Shown here piece after piece: positions 17,548 through 27,205 of a stretch of 64,000 nt of DNA. This DNA comes from JACVRW01 sp034664125. Lineage in GTDB: Bacteria > Actinomycetota > Thermoleophilia > Solirubrobacterales > Thermoleophilaceae. The DNA is taken from the NCBI GenBank assembly GCA_034664125.1, contig JAXDIG010000016.1, positions 43,455 through 107,454 on the forward strand, read 5' to 3'. How positions within the stretch are numbered: position 1 is the stretch's first letter; each line of letters begins with the position of its first letter. Below the pieces are notes generated by a model. The model was not told the origin of the DNA. It was given only the letters and a program-made list of their open reading frames with translations, and ran no database searches. The position numbers and the translations under genes are program-made.

Positions 17548-18308
17548 GCCGGGCACCAGTAGGTCGTGCGGTTGTCGTCGCCCTGCCCGCGGGCGCGGAC
17601 CGGCGTGTCGCAGCGGCGGCAGGGCAGGCCGGCGCGGTCGTAGACCCACCTGCGTTCACGCCGGCGGCCCTCGGCCGAGTCGCGCATCGGTGGCCTGACC
17701 GCGCGGACCACGGCCAGCGCCTCGCCGTCGGAGAGCTCGCTCAGCCGGCGCCACGGGTCGATGCCCGCGAGGAAGCAGCCCTCCGCCTTCCACAGGTTTC
17801 CGATGCCGGCGAGGTTGCGCTGGTCGAGCAGCGCGTCGCCGATCCCGCGGGTCTGGTCGTCGGAGCGCAGCAACTCGAGGAAGCGGCGCTCGTCGAAGTC
17901 CGGGTCGAGCACGTCCGGGCCGAGTGTCGCGAGGCGGCGGTCGAAGCGCGTGCGGGAGTCGGCCATCAGCTCGAGCACGGGGCCGTCGAACTCGACCACC
18001 TCGTGCTGGTCGGTGCGGATCACGAGCCAGGCCCGCCGCGGCGAGCGGCGCCAGCGCTCCCCGCGCCGGTAGACGCCCCACTGACCGGTCATGCGCAGGT
18101 GGGAGTGCAGCGTGAGGTCGCCCTCGAAGCGGATGAACAGGTGCTTGCCATGAGCGTCGACCGAGCGCACGGCGCGCCCGCCGAGGCGCTCGGGCCAGCC
18201 ATCCATCGCGTGGCGCGGCTGCGGCGTCTCGATCTCGACGATCGGCTCGCCAACCAGGGCGGCGCCAATGCGGCGCGCCGCGGACAGGATCGTGTCGCCC
18301 TCGGGCAC
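17535..18308 (-). CDS. nei: Endonuclease VIII-like DNA glycosylase (Fpg/Nei family)
   Basis: A 257-residue base-excision enzyme. MPEGDT at the N-terminus (Pro2 nucleophile, Glu3) is the Nei form rather than the Fpg form. HGKHLFIRFEGDLTLHSHLRMTG and the helix-two-turn-helix NLAGIGNLWKAEGCF follow. The C-terminal zinc finger is Cys-x2-Cys-x18-Cys-x2-Cys. It excises oxidised pyrimidines and nicks the DNA. The gene is divergent from exonuclease III by 32 bases, and Lhr helicase follows that gene, forming a repair neighbourhood. Confidence 0.93.
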   Translation of the reverse strand: MPEGDTILSAARRIGAALVGEPIVEIETPQPRHAMDGWPERLGGRAVRSVDAHGKHLFIRFEGDLTLHSHLRMTGQWGVYRRGERWRRSPRRAWLVIRTDQHEVVEFDGPVLELMADSRTRFDRRLATLGPDVLDPDFDERRFLELLRSDDQTRGIGDALLDQRNLAGIGNLWKAEGCFLAGIDPWRRLSELSDGEALAVVRAVRPPMRDSAEGRRRERRWVYDRAGLPCRRCDTPVRARGQGDDNRTTYWCPACQA

Positions 18309-18340
18309 GCCTCAAGCGTACGGACGCTACCGTCGCGGCC

Positions 18341-19105
18341 GTGAAGCTCGCCACCTGGAACGTCAACTCGCTCAAGGTGCGCATGCCGCGCGTGCTCGAG
18401 TTGCTCGAGCTGCACCAGCCGGACCTCCTCTTCATGCAGGAAACCAAGTCCGAGCCGGATGCGTTCCCGGTGCTCGAGTTCGAGGCCGCCGGCTATCAGG
18501 TCGCGCACCACAGCGCCGGCCGCTGGGCCGGCGTCGCCCTCGCCGCCCGCGGCGAACTGGGGGACGTCTGCGCCGGCCTGGCCGGCGAGCCGTCCCGTGA
18601 CGAGGCGCGCTGGCTCGAGGCAACGGTCGACGGGGTGCGAGCGGTGTCGGTCTACGTGCCCAACGGGCGCGCGCCGGACACGCCGACCTACTACGACAAG
18701 CTGCGCTTCCTCGACGCGATGGCCGACCGGATCGGCGAGCTCGCGAGCGACCCGCTGGTGGTGGCGGGCGACTTCAACGTGTGCCCGACCGATCTCGACG
18801 TCTACGACCCGGCCGCCTTCGTCGGCGACACGCACGTGACCGAGCCGGAGCGCGAGCGCTTCCGTGCGCTGCTCGAGGCCGGCACGGTCGACGCCTTCCG
18901 CGAGCTGCACCCGGACGACCCCGGCTTCACGTGGTGGGACTATCGCCAGGGCCATTTCCACCGCAAGATGGGCCTGCGTATCGACGCCTTCCTGATGTCG
19001 CCGCCGCTCGCCGAGCGGCTCGAGGAATGCGGCATCGACCGCAATTTCCGCAAGGGCCCGAAGCCGTCGGACCACGCGCCGCTGTTGGCCCAGCTCAGCG
19101 ACTAG
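18341..19105 (+). CDS. xth: Exodeoxyribonuclease III / AP endonuclease
   Basis: A 254-residue member of the exonuclease-endonuclease-phosphatase fold. Active-site motifs are ATWNVNSLKVR, FMQETK, VPNGRAPD, VAGDFNVCPTD and the final SDHAPLLA. It cleaves DNA 5' to abasic sites left by glycosylases such as the neighbouring Nei. GTG start. It is convergent with the SnoaL-like gene, seven bases apart. Confidence 0.95.
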   Translation: MKLATWNVNSLKVRMPRVLELLELHQPDLLFMQETKSEPDAFPVLEFEAAGYQVAHHSAGRWAGVALAARGELGDVCAGLAGEPSRDEARWLEATVDGVRAVSVYVPNGRAPDTPTYYDKLRFLDAMADRIGELASDPLVVAGDFNVCPTDLDVYDPAAFVGDTHVTEPERERFRALLEAGTVDAFRELHPDDPGFTWWDYRQGHFHRKMGLRIDAFLMSPPLAERLEECGIDRNFRKGPKPSDHAPLLAQLSD

Positions 19106-19112
19106 CGGGCGC

Positions 19113-19511
19113 TCATCGCCCGATCGCCTGGAGCGCCTCGTCGGAGCCGTTGTACATCTGGATGTCGACCGCCTTGCCGTCGCGCAGGGTCCAGATCTGG
19201 GCGTCCACGCTCATGCCTCCGAGCTCCAGCCCGGTTATCGCGGCCCGGCCGTGGAAGCGCACCAGCGCGACGACCCGGTCGCCGGCGTCAATCAGCTCCT
19301 GCACCTCGATGCGGAAATGCTCGAACGAGCCCGCCACGCCCGTCAGTCCTCGCACCACCGCGTCTCGGCCCTGCCAGGCCTGCTCGTCCGGGAAGTTCGG
19401 CGGCAGGTGCCACTCGACGTCCGGGTCGAGCAGCTCGACCGCCGCCTCGGGGTCGCCGCCGTTCCACGCCTCGAACGCGCGCCGCACGATCTCGACGTTC
19501 TCGCTCGACAT
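19113..19511 (-). CDS. SnoaL-like / nuclear transport factor 2-like protein
   Basis: A 132-residue cone-shaped alpha+beta barrel protein. It starts MSSENVEIVRRAFEAWNGGD and carries DPDVEWHLPPNFPD and the WTLRDGKAV strand, typical of the SnoaL-like group. These are small-molecule isomerases or ligand-binding proteins. The ATG overlaps the lhr stop by one base (TGATG), so it is cotranslated with the helicase; the functional link is unknown. A longer upstream reading in the same frame lies within lhr and is discounted. Confidence 0.88.
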   Translation of the reverse strand: MSSENVEIVRRAFEAWNGGDPEAAVELLDPDVEWHLPPNFPDEQAWQGRDAVVRGLTGVAGSFEHFRIEVQELIDAGDRVVALVRFHGRAAITGLELGGMSVDAQIWTLRDGKAVDIQMYNGSDEALQAIGR

Positions 19512-22500
19512 CAGGCGCTCAACGTCAACCTGCGCGGGCTCTGCCGGAAGCCCAGCTCGATCAACAGCTCGCCGGTCTGTGAGCCGACCACCGGCTCGCC
19601 GTCGAAGCGCTCGATCCCGAGGCGCGGCACGCGCCCACGCCTCACGGCCTCCGCGAGCCCCTCCAGCGCCGGCCTCAGCCACTCCTCCTCGACGCCCCGC
19701 AGCGGCAGCAGCCCCTTGCCGCCCCGCTCCACGTACAGGACCGGCTCGGCGTCGATCGTCACGACGTAGGCGCCCGGCACGCGCGCCGGCCGGCGGTTCG
19801 AGTCGTCCTCGCGCTTGGGCCAGGCGAGCGTGGCCCCGAACGGGTTGGCGGGGTCGGTGGCGGCCAGCACCAGCGCGCCGGCAGGCTCGTCGCTGCGCAT
19901 CGTGCGCAGGCGCTCGATCGCCGCCGGCAGGGCGAACTGGGCGCCGCCGAGGCCTTCGACGAAGTAGCCGCGCCGCGCCGTTCCCAACGTCTCCAGGTTG
20001 GCCAGCTCGCCGTACAGCCCGGCGAACCCGCCCGGGATCCCCTCGGCCAGCACCGTTTCGCGCGTCACGATCCCGTAGCGCTCGAGCAGCACCTCGGCGA
20101 CGGCGCGCATCCGCGGCCCGTGTGCCGGCGCGTCGGCGAACAGCGGGCCGGTGAGCGACCAGCGCCCCTGGACCTGCGGAGCGCCCGGCCGCCGGCGCCT
20201 GGCGAAGCGGCGCCCGGCGTCACGCTGCTGCCTCGCCAGGGTGAGCCGCGGCGCGCGCAGCGGGGCGAAGGCGTCGTTGGTCACCTCGCCGGCCCAGACG
20301 AGGTCCCAAAGCGCCTCCTGCAGCTCGACCGGCTCGGTGCCGCCGAGATCGGCAAGCAGGTCCGTCCAGAAGGCGGCGCCCGACGCGAGCCGCTCGCGCA
20401 GCGCGACGTGCACCGGCTCGGCGGGCGGGTCGCCCTTGAAGTGGGGCGGGCCGAGCCAGCGCGCGTCCTCGCGGAAGTAGAGCGCCACCCGGCCGGAGCG
20501 GCGGCCGAGTGCTCCGGCGCCGACCCACACGAGCTCGCCGCTGGCACACAGCTGGTCCATCCACGCCGGCGAGTAGGAGCCGATGCGGCGCGGCAGCACG
20601 TCGCGCTCCCACACCTCGGGCGCCAGCGCGAGCCCCTGCAGCGGCACGAGCAGCTCCCGCAGGCGATCCACGCCGGCAGCGCCGCCCGTGTCCACCCCCT
20701 GCCAGGCCGGCAGGAAGCGGGCCAGCGCGCGCTGCTCGGCGGGCTCGACCTCCTTGCGCAGCGTCGCCAGCGAGGCGCGCCGCAGGCGGCGCAGCACCTC
20801 CGTGTCGCACCACTCGCGCCCGCTCCCGCCGGGGCGCAGCTCGCCCTGCACGAGGTTGCCGGCGCGCTCCAGGTCGCGCAGCACCGGTGCCAGGTCGATG
20901 GCGTAGCGCTTCGACACCTCGGCGGTGGTGAACGGTCCGTGCGTGCGCGCGTAGCGGCGCGTGAGGCGCGCGAGCGGCTCCTCGACCGCCTCGAGGAAGA
21001 CCTCCGGGAGCCCGCCCGGCGGCACCGCGCCGAGCGCGTCGCGGTAGAGGCCGGCGTCCTCGGAAGCCACCCAGCGCTCCTCGCCGGCGATCCGCATGCG
21101 TACGGCGCGGCGCTGCTTCTCGAGCTCGGCGAGCATGCGCTGTGCCGACACCGCCGGCAGGCAGCGCGCCTGGGCCTCGTCGGTGGTGAGGTCGCCGAGC
21201 GCGCGCAACACGTCGTGCATCCCGTCCCCGTTGGCGGCGCGCGTGCGCTCGCTGGTCCGCTGGAGGTCGGCCTCCAGCTCCGCCAGGGCGGCCGGATCGA
21301 TCAGCTCGCGCAGCTCCTCCTGGCCGAGCAGCTCGCGTAGCAGGTCGCGGTCGAGCGATAGCGCGGCGGCGCGCCGCTCGGCGTTGGGCGTATCGCCCTC
21401 GTACATGTAGGTGGCGACGTAGTCGAACAGCAGCGAGGAGGCGAACGGGGAGGCACGCTGGGTTTCGACCTCGACCAATGACAGCTCGCGGGTGTGAAGC
21501 CCGCGCAGGAGCGCCTCGAGCCCGGGCAGGTCGAACACGTCGCGCAGGCACTCGCGGTAAGTCTCGAGGACGATCGGGAACTGGCCGTAGCGCTTCGCCA
21601 CCTCGAGCAGCGACTGCGCCTTGAGGCGCTGCTGCCAGAGTGGGGTGCGCTTGCCGGGCCGGGCGCGCGGCAGCAGCAGCGCGCGCGCCGCGTTCTCACG
21701 GAAGCGCGCGCCGAACAGCGCCGAGCCCGACAGCTCGCGCACCACCAGCTCCTCCAGCTCGTCCGGCTGGACCAGCACGAGCTCCGCCGCCGGCGCTTCG
21801 TCGGCGTCGGGCAGGTGGACGATGATCCCGTCGTCCGACCAGATCGCGTCCGACTCGAGCCCGAACTCGTCGCGGATGCGCGCGGACAGGGCGAGCGCCC
21901 AGGCTGCGTGGACGCGCCCGCCGTAGGGAGAGAGCACGCACAGCCGCCAGTCGCCGATCTCGTCGCGGAAGCGCTCGATCACGATCGTGCGGTCGCTCGG
22001 CAGCACGCGCGTGGCGTCGCGCTGCTCGCGCAGGAAGGCCGACAGGTTGCGCGCCGCCCGCTCGTCGAGGTCGTAGTCCGCCGCAAGCTCGGCCGGGTCG
22101 GTGTCGACCGCCTCGCGCACGAAGGCGCCGATCGCCTCGCCCAGCTCCTTGGGACGGCCGACACCGTCGCCCTTCCAGAACGGGACGGCGCCGGGGGCGC
22201 CGGGAGCCGGCGTCACGATCACGCGGTCGCGGGTGATCTCCTCGATCCGCCACGTCGACGCCCCGAGCAGGAACGTCTGGCCGGGACGGGCCTCGTAGAC
22301 CATCTCCTCGTCGAGTTCGCCCACGCGGCGGCCGTCGGGGAGGTTTACGCTGTAGAGGCCGCGGTCGGGGATCGTGCCCGCGTTCGTCACCGCCAGCTGG
22401 AGCGCGCCCTTGCGCGCGCGGATCGTGTCCTCCACGCGGTCCCACACGATGCGCGGGCGCAGCTCGGCGAACTCCTCGGACGGGTAGCGCCCGTCGAGCA

Positions 22501-23857
22501 TGTCGAGCACGGAGTCGAGCAGCTCCCGCGACAGCTCCGCGAAGGGGTACGCGCGCCTCACCATGTCGTGCAGCTCGCCCACCTTCCACTCGTCGCCGGT
22601 GGCCGTCACCGCGACGATCTGCTGCGCCAGCACGTCGAGCGGGTTGCGTGGCACCACCGTCGGCTCGATGTCGCCGTCGCGCATGCGCTTGGCCACCACC
22701 GCGCACTCGACCAGGTCCGCGCGGAACTTGGGGAAGATGCGCCCGCGCGACACCTCGCCCACGCCGTGGCCGGCGCGCCCGATGCGCTGCAGCCCGGCCG
22801 TGACGGACTTGGGCGACTCCACCTGGATGACGAGGTCGACCGCCCCCATGTCGATGCCGAGCTCGAGCGAGCTGGTGGCCACCAGGCAGGGCAGCTCGCC
22901 GGACTTGAGCAGGTCTTCGACGATCAGCCGCTCCTCGCGAGCGAGCGAGCCGTGGTGGGCGCGGGCGATCGGCTCCTCCGCGAGGTCGTTCAGCCGCACC
23001 GCCAGGCGTTCGGCGCCACGGCGGCTGTTCACGAAGATGATCGTCGAGCTGTGCTCGCGGACGAGCTCCAGCAGCTCTGGGTAGATGGCCGGCCAGATCG
23101 AACGCGCGGGCGGTGCCGTGCCGCCCGAGTCGATCACGTCGTGGGCTCCCGGCTCGGCCATGTCGTCCACCGGCACGTGGATCTTCAGGTCGAGCGGCTT
23201 GCGCACGCCGGCGTCGACGATGCGGCAGTCGCGCCCCGCGCCCACGAGGAAGCGGCCGACCTCCTCGAGCGGTCGCTGGGTGGCCGACAGGCCGATGCGC
23301 TGGAGCGGCCGCCGCGCCACCTGCTCGAGACGCTCGAGCGTGAGCGCCAGGTGTGAGCCGCGCTTCGTGCGGGCCACGGCGTGGATCTCGTCGACGATCA
23401 CGGAGTCGGTGTCGGCGAGGAACTCGCGCGCCTTGGACGTGAGCATCAGGTAGAGCGACTCGGGCGTGGTGATCAGCACGTCCGGCGGCTTCCGCAGCAT
23501 CGCCTGGCGCTCCTTCTGGGGGGTGTCGCCGGTGCGGATCGCGACCGAGATGTCGCCGCCGATGCCCCTCAGCGGCGCGCGCAGGTTCTTCTCGATGTCG
23601 TAGGAGAGCGCCTTCAGCGGCGACACGTACACGAGCCGCCCGCACCCTGGCTCGGCCACCAGGCGGTCGAGCGCCCAGAGGAACGCGGCGAGCGTCTTGC
23701 CGGAGCCGGTGGGCGCCGATACCAGCACGTTCGCGCCGTCCGCGATCGCGGGCCAGGCCTGCGCCTGCGCGGCCGTGGGGCGCTCGAAGGAGCGCGTGAA
23801 CCAGTCACGTACCTGCGGGGTGAACGATGCGAGTGGATCGGAAGCCAAGCGACCCAC
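19511..23857 (-). CDS. lhr: Large ATP-dependent DNA helicase Lhr
   Basis: A 1448-residue superfamily 2 helicase of the usual long-Lhr size. Walker A is SAPTGSGKT (47-55), followed by DEIH with VARTKRG and the QRIGRAGHG motif VI around residue 360. The Lhr-core winged-helix and DUF4038/HTH_42-like C-terminal beta-barrel domains fill the remaining 900 residues. In mycobacteria Lhr is a 3'-5' DNA/DNA-RNA translocase induced by DNA damage, and its C-terminal part has been linked to uracil-DNA glycosylase activity. The neighbourhood with nei and xth supports a repair role. Confidence 0.95.
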   Translation of the reverse strand: MGRLASDPLASFTPQVRDWFTRSFERPTAAQAQAWPAIADGANVLVSAPTGSGKTLAAFLWALDRLVAEPGCGRLVYVSPLKALSYDIEKNLRAPLRGIGGDISVAIRTGDTPQKERQAMLRKPPDVLITTPESLYLMLTSKAREFLADTDSVIVDEIHAVARTKRGSHLALTLERLEQVARRPLQRIGLSATQRPLEEVGRFLVGAGRDCRIVDAGVRKPLDLKIHVPVDDMAEPGAHDVIDSGGTAPPARSIWPAIYPELLELVREHSSTIIFVNSRRGAERLAVRLNDLAEEPIARAHHGSLAREERLIVEDLLKSGELPCLVATSSLELGIDMGAVDLVIQVESPKSVTAGLQRIGRAGHGVGEVSRGRIFPKFRADLVECAVVAKRMRDGDIEPTVVPRNPLDVLAQQIVAVTATGDEWKVGELHDMVRRAYPFAELSRELLDSVLDMLDGRYPSEEFAELRPRIVWDRVEDTIRARKGALQLAVTNAGTIPDRGLYSVNLPDGRRVGELDEEMVYEARPGQTFLLGASTWRIEEITRDRVIVTPAPGAPGAVPFWKGDGVGRPKELGEAIGAFVREAVDTDPAELAADYDLDERAARNLSAFLREQRDATRVLPSDRTIVIERFRDEIGDWRLCVLSPYGGRVHAAWALALSARIRDEFGLESDAIWSDDGIIVHLPDADEAPAAELVLVQPDELEELVVRELSGSALFGARFRENAARALLLPRARPGKRTPLWQQRLKAQSLLEVAKRYGQFPIVLETYRECLRDVFDLPGLEALLRGLHTRELSLVEVETQRASPFASSLLFDYVATYMYEGDTPNAERRAAALSLDRDLLRELLGQEELRELIDPAALAELEADLQRTSERTRAANGDGMHDVLRALGDLTTDEAQARCLPAVSAQRMLAELEKQRRAVRMRIAGEERWVASEDAGLYRDALGAVPPGGLPEVFLEAVEEPLARLTRRYARTHGPFTTAEVSKRYAIDLAPVLRDLERAGNLVQGELRPGGSGREWCDTEVLRRLRRASLATLRKEVEPAEQRALARFLPAWQGVDTGGAAGVDRLRELLVPLQGLALAPEVWERDVLPRRIGSYSPAWMDQLCASGELVWVGAGALGRRSGRVALYFREDARWLGPPHFKGDPPAEPVHVALRERLASGAAFWTDLLADLGGTEPVELQEALWDLVWAGEVTNDAFAPLRAPRLTLARQQRDAGRRFARRRRPGAPQVQGRWSLTGPLFADAPAHGPRMRAVAEVLLERYGIVTRETVLAEGIPGGFAGLYGELANLETLGTARRGYFVEGLGGAQFALPAAIERLRTMRSDEPAGALVLAATDPANPFGATLAWPKREDDSNRRPARVPGAYVVTIDAEPVLYVERGGKGLLPLRGVEEEWLRPALEGLAEAVRRGRVPRLGIERFDGEPVVGSQTGELLIELGFRQSPRRLTLSA

Positions 23858-23902
23858 GAATGTATCGCGTGGATAGTCCGAATGGCTGGAGGGCCGGCTG
23901 CC

Positions 23903-26239
23903 CTAGATGGCCTCAGTGAGGCTCGCGGCGCCGAGCAGGGCTTCGATGTGCTCGGGGTCGAGCGGGCGGCTGAAGAGGAAGCCCTGACCGAGCGCACAGT
24001 CGAGGTCGATGAGGTGGTCGAGCTGGTCGTTGTCCTCGATTCCCTCGGCGACGACGGCGAGGTTGAGGCTCTCGCCCATGGCGATCATGGCCCGGACCAG
24101 AGCGGCCTCTTCGCCGGGGTGAGTGACGCCGTCCGTGAACGAGCGGTCGATCTTGAGCACGTCCATCCGGAAGCGCCGCAGGTAGTTCAGCGACGAGTAC
24201 CCGGTGCCGAAGTCATCGATGGCCAGGCGCACCCCGATCTGGCGCAGCTCCTGCAGGCGGCCGGCGTTGCGCTCGCTGTCGGCGATCAGCGAGGACTCCG
24301 TGAGCTCGAGCATCAGCGACTCGGGGGCCAGGCCGGTTTCCTTGAGGGCGCTCCGGACCTCGTCGAGGAAGGCCGCGTGCTGCAGCTGCGCCCCGGCCAC
24401 GTTGACGCTGACATAGCCCGGCGCGCCCGCGCCGAAGCGCTGCTGCCAGGCCTTGAGCTGCCGGCAGGCCGTGCGCAGGACCCAACCACCCAGCGGGATG
24501 ATGAGGTTGGTTTCCTCGGCCAGCGGAATGAAATCGAGCGGCGGGACTAGTCCCCGGTCCGGGTCGCGCCAGCGGACGAGCGCCTCGACGCCCGCGATGC
24601 GCTGCTCCTTGAGGACCATGATCGGTTGGTAGTGGAGCTCGAACTCCTCCCGTGCGAGTGCGAGCTGGAGCTTGACCTTCCGATCCAGGCGCTCGAACGC
24701 CGCCTTGTGCATCACGTGGTCGAAGATCTCGAAGCGGTTCTTGCCATGCGCCTTGGCGGCGTACATGGCGACGTCCGCGTTGCGAAGCAGCTCGAGGCTG
24801 CGCTCGTGGCAGTCGGCGGCCGCCGCCGTCGCGGCCGCGGCGTCGGCGTCGGCGATCGCGATCCCCATGCTCGCGTGGACGTAGATGTCCTTGCCCGCGA
24901 CCGAGATGGCCGGCTCCAGAGATTGGAAGACGCGCTCCGCCATGTCCACGGCGACGTGTGCCTCGCTCAGGTCCTCGACGAGGATGGCGAACTCGTCGCC
25001 GCTCAACCGCGCGACGCTGTCGCCTTCGCGCAGGCAGTCGCCCAGGCGCTCGGCGACGACTTGGAGAAGGTGGTCACCCGCGGCGTGGCCCAGCGAGTCG
25101 TTGACGAGCTTGAAGTCGTCGATGTCGAGGAACGCGACGGCGAGGCCGGTCTGACGGCGAGGCGCGGCGGTGAGCGCGTGCTCGAGGCGCTCTTCCAGCA
25201 GCGTGCGATTGGGCAGCCCGGTGAGCGGGTCGTGGAAGGCGAGGTGTCGCAGGCGACTTTCCAGGGCCACGCGCTCGCTCACGTCGCGGACGTTGAGGAT
25301 GACTCCGTCGACGGAGGGATCTTCGCGCCGGTCGTTCACCAGCATCTCGACGGCCTGAAGCCCTCCGTCCGGGTGGCGCAGGTGCAGCTGCAGCGCCTCC
25401 GAGTCGCCGTGGTCGACCATGTCCGACCACTCCCAGTCGGGATCCTCAGCCACCACGAGCTCGGACACCGGCCGCCCGGACAGCTCGTCCGGCGTCCAGC
25501 CCGCCATCTGGGCGATCGGCTCGGTGACCGACCGAATCTTCCCGTCGGGGCCCACGACGAGCACCACGTCGGAGGAGTTGCGCAGAAGGCTCGCGAAGTA
25601 CTGCTCGCGCTCACGCCGGCTTTCCCTGGCCGCCGTCACGCGGGCCACCCGCCGCCGCGCGCGCTCGAGGAGGGCGAACAGCATGCCGAGCGCGATCGCG
25701 GCGAAGGCGATCACCGCCATGATCGTGCGCCGCGAGCGGCTCTCGCTGTTCGCGGCGGCCCGCGAGTAGATTTTGACCGTCTGCCGGATGGTGGGGAGGA
25801 GGCGGCCGAAGGCCGGATCGACTTGCGCCTCGTCGAGCTCCCGTGCCTCTTGCCGGTGGCCGGCCGACAGAAGCGCGAACTCCTTGCGCAGCGCCGACTG
25901 GTAGCGGTGGAAGGTCGCGTGCAGGACCCGGACGTCGCGACTGACGCGCACCTCGCTCCGGAGGCTCTCGACCCCGCTGTGCATGTCGGCGAGCGTGCGC
26001 TTGACCTCCGCGGCCGACTCCGGCCGCACGCGGCGCTCCGCGACCGACTCCCACTCCAGGCTGCTGAGCCGGTTCGCCTTGGCCTCGAGTGCGGTGACGG
26101 TGTCGGCGACCGCCCACTGGTCATCGCTTTTCGCGTTGATCAGGCCCGTGGCGAAGATCGTGCCCCCGGCCACGGCCGCCACACCGAGCGTGATCGCAAA
26201 AACGCGGATCGACGCGGCATGTCTTCCGGCCCAGCTCAT
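23903..26239 (-). CDS. Membrane PAS-GGDEF-EAL c-di-GMP signalling protein
   Basis: A 778-residue protein: a membrane segment at 11-33, an extracytoplasmic helical sensor, a second membrane segment (about 172-192), PAS (about 212-325), GGDEF (about 332-505) and EAL (about 515-770). The cyclase motif is degenerate, SGDEF (413-417). The EAL motif VEALVRW (551-557) and DDFGTGYSS are intact, so phosphodiesterase activity is more certain than cyclase activity. The GGDEF half may be a GTP-sensing regulator. An Ala-rich insert (466-476) interrupts the GGDEF domain. Confidence 0.94.
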   Translation of the reverse strand: MSWAGRHAASIRVFAITLGVAAVAGGTIFATGLINAKSDDQWAVADTVTALEAKANRLSSLEWESVAERRVRPESAAEVKRTLADMHSGVESLRSEVRVSRDVRVLHATFHRYQSALRKEFALLSAGHRQEARELDEAQVDPAFGRLLPTIRQTVKIYSRAAANSESRSRRTIMAVIAFAAIALGMLFALLERARRRVARVTAARESRREREQYFASLLRNSSDVVLVVGPDGKIRSVTEPIAQMAGWTPDELSGRPVSELVVAEDPDWEWSDMVDHGDSEALQLHLRHPDGGLQAVEMLVNDRREDPSVDGVILNVRDVSERVALESRLRHLAFHDPLTGLPNRTLLEERLEHALTAAPRRQTGLAVAFLDIDDFKLVNDSLGHAAGDHLLQVVAERLGDCLREGDSVARLSGDEFAILVEDLSEAHVAVDMAERVFQSLEPAISVAGKDIYVHASMGIAIADADAAAATAAAADCHERSLELLRNADVAMYAAKAHGKNRFEIFDHVMHKAAFERLDRKVKLQLALAREEFELHYQPIMVLKEQRIAGVEALVRWRDPDRGLVPPLDFIPLAEETNLIIPLGGWVLRTACRQLKAWQQRFGAGAPGYVSVNVAGAQLQHAAFLDEVRSALKETGLAPESLMLELTESSLIADSERNAGRLQELRQIGVRLAIDDFGTGYSSLNYLRRFRMDVLKIDRSFTDGVTHPGEEAALVRAMIAMGESLNLAVVAEGIEDNDQLDHLIDLDCALGQGFLFSRPLDPEHIEALLGAASLTEAI

Positions 26240-26289
26240 TGTGTTTTCTATCGACCGCCGCGCGGCCGACCTTGAGCGCTACGAGTCGC

Positions 26290-26505
26290 TCAGCGCGGTG
26301 CGAACTGGTCCGCCACGGCGCGGTGCAGGTGCACGCCGGTCAGCAGGCCCACGGCCCCCAGCGCGCCCACCGCGCCGGCTTCCGGTCCGGCGAGCAGCGC
26401 GGCCGCTGGGATCACCGCCGCGAACGGCAGCGCGGCCGTCCAGCGGCCGATCAGCAACCCGGCGAACGAGCCGAGCATCAGTGCGAGCAGCGCGACGAGT
26501 GCCAT
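26290..26505 (-). CDS. Small two-segment membrane protein
   Basis: A 71-residue hydrophobic protein with two or three membrane segments (about 3-38 and 42-60) and a short basic/His tail (HLHRAVADQF). The ATG shares one base with the stop of the hydrolase gene (TGATG), and GGAGG lies six bases upstream, so translation is well supported. It is the second gene of the riboswitch-controlled transcript. No family recognised. Confidence 0.65.
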   Translation of the reverse strand: MALVALLALMLGSFAGLLIGRWTAALPFAAVIPAAALLAGPEAGAVGALGAVGLLTGVHLHRAVADQFAPR

Positions 26506-27191
26506 CAGAGTCCCTCCGGGTGACGGACGCGGTAGCCGCGAGCGGAGCGCATCGTGTCGCTCCAGCGGGTGCCGGAGCGCTTGCTCGAGCTGGTGTCGAA
26601 GCGCCTTCCGGCCACGACCATGTAGGCGTGGCCGGCGTTCGCGTAGATCGTGACCCACTCGCCCTTGCCGGCCTCGCCCCAGCTCATGAAGCCGGTCGAG
26701 TCGAGCGGGCTGTCGAGCAGGCCCGCGCCGTGCAGGGCGTAGGAAACCGACCCGGAGCAGTCGTAGCCGGAGTCGCGCCAGCGCCCGTGGCCGCCGCCGT
26801 ACTTGTACGGCTTCGTGGCGATCTCGTCGGCGGCGTCGATTATCTCCTGGACCTCGGGCGGGACGGCCTCCGGCGCAACGTCCTCCTCGACGCCGGCCTC
26901 GCCGGCGCGCGACTGCACCAGGCGCTGCTCAGAGGGTGTCGCCTTGCCGTCCACCGCGCGCTGCTCGGCGGACTCGAAGCCGCGCACGCTGCGGGCCGTG
27001 GCCGGTCCGAACTGTCCGTCGGCCGCCGTGTCGTAGCCGGACTCGTCGAGGTAGCGCTGGAGGGCTTCCACGTCGTTGCCGCTCGTGCCCTTGCCGAGAG
27101 TGCGGCTGGCATACGGCGCGGCGGCCGCGTCGGCGGCCGGTACCAGCAGGATGGCGGCCGCGGCGACTCCCGCGCGCAGCGTCCTATGCAT
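26505..27191 (-). CDS. Secreted NlpC/P60-like cell-wall hydrolase with peptidoglycan-binding domain
   Basis: A 228-residue protein. A signal peptide (1-24), a peptidoglycan-binding helical domain (about 30-75, GNDVEALQRYL...FGPATARSV), then an NlpC/P60-like domain (115-228) with Cys145 in YDCSGSVSYAL and His188 in NAGHAYMVV. It is expected to cut stem peptides outside the membrane. The leader is a c-di-AMP riboswitch, the known pattern for actinobacterial peptidoglycan hydrolases. AGGAG lies nine bases before ATG. Confidence 0.9.
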   Translation of the reverse strand: MHRTLRAGVAAAAILLVPAADAAAAPYASRTLGKGTSGNDVEALQRYLDESGYDTAADGQFGPATARSVRGFESAEQRAVDGKATPSEQRLVQSRAGEAGVEEDVAPEAVPPEVQEIIDAADEIATKPYKYGGGHGRWRDSGYDCSGSVSYALHGAGLLDSPLDSTGFMSWGEAGKGEWVTIYANAGHAYMVVAGRRFDTSSSKRSGTRWSDTMRSARGYRVRHPEGL

Positions 27192-27205
27192 GCGTAGGTG
27201 CTCCT

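Noticed and set aside
21494..23356. 620-codon open frame antisense to lhr
   Set aside because: Same GC artefact; lhr motifs are complete on the other strand.
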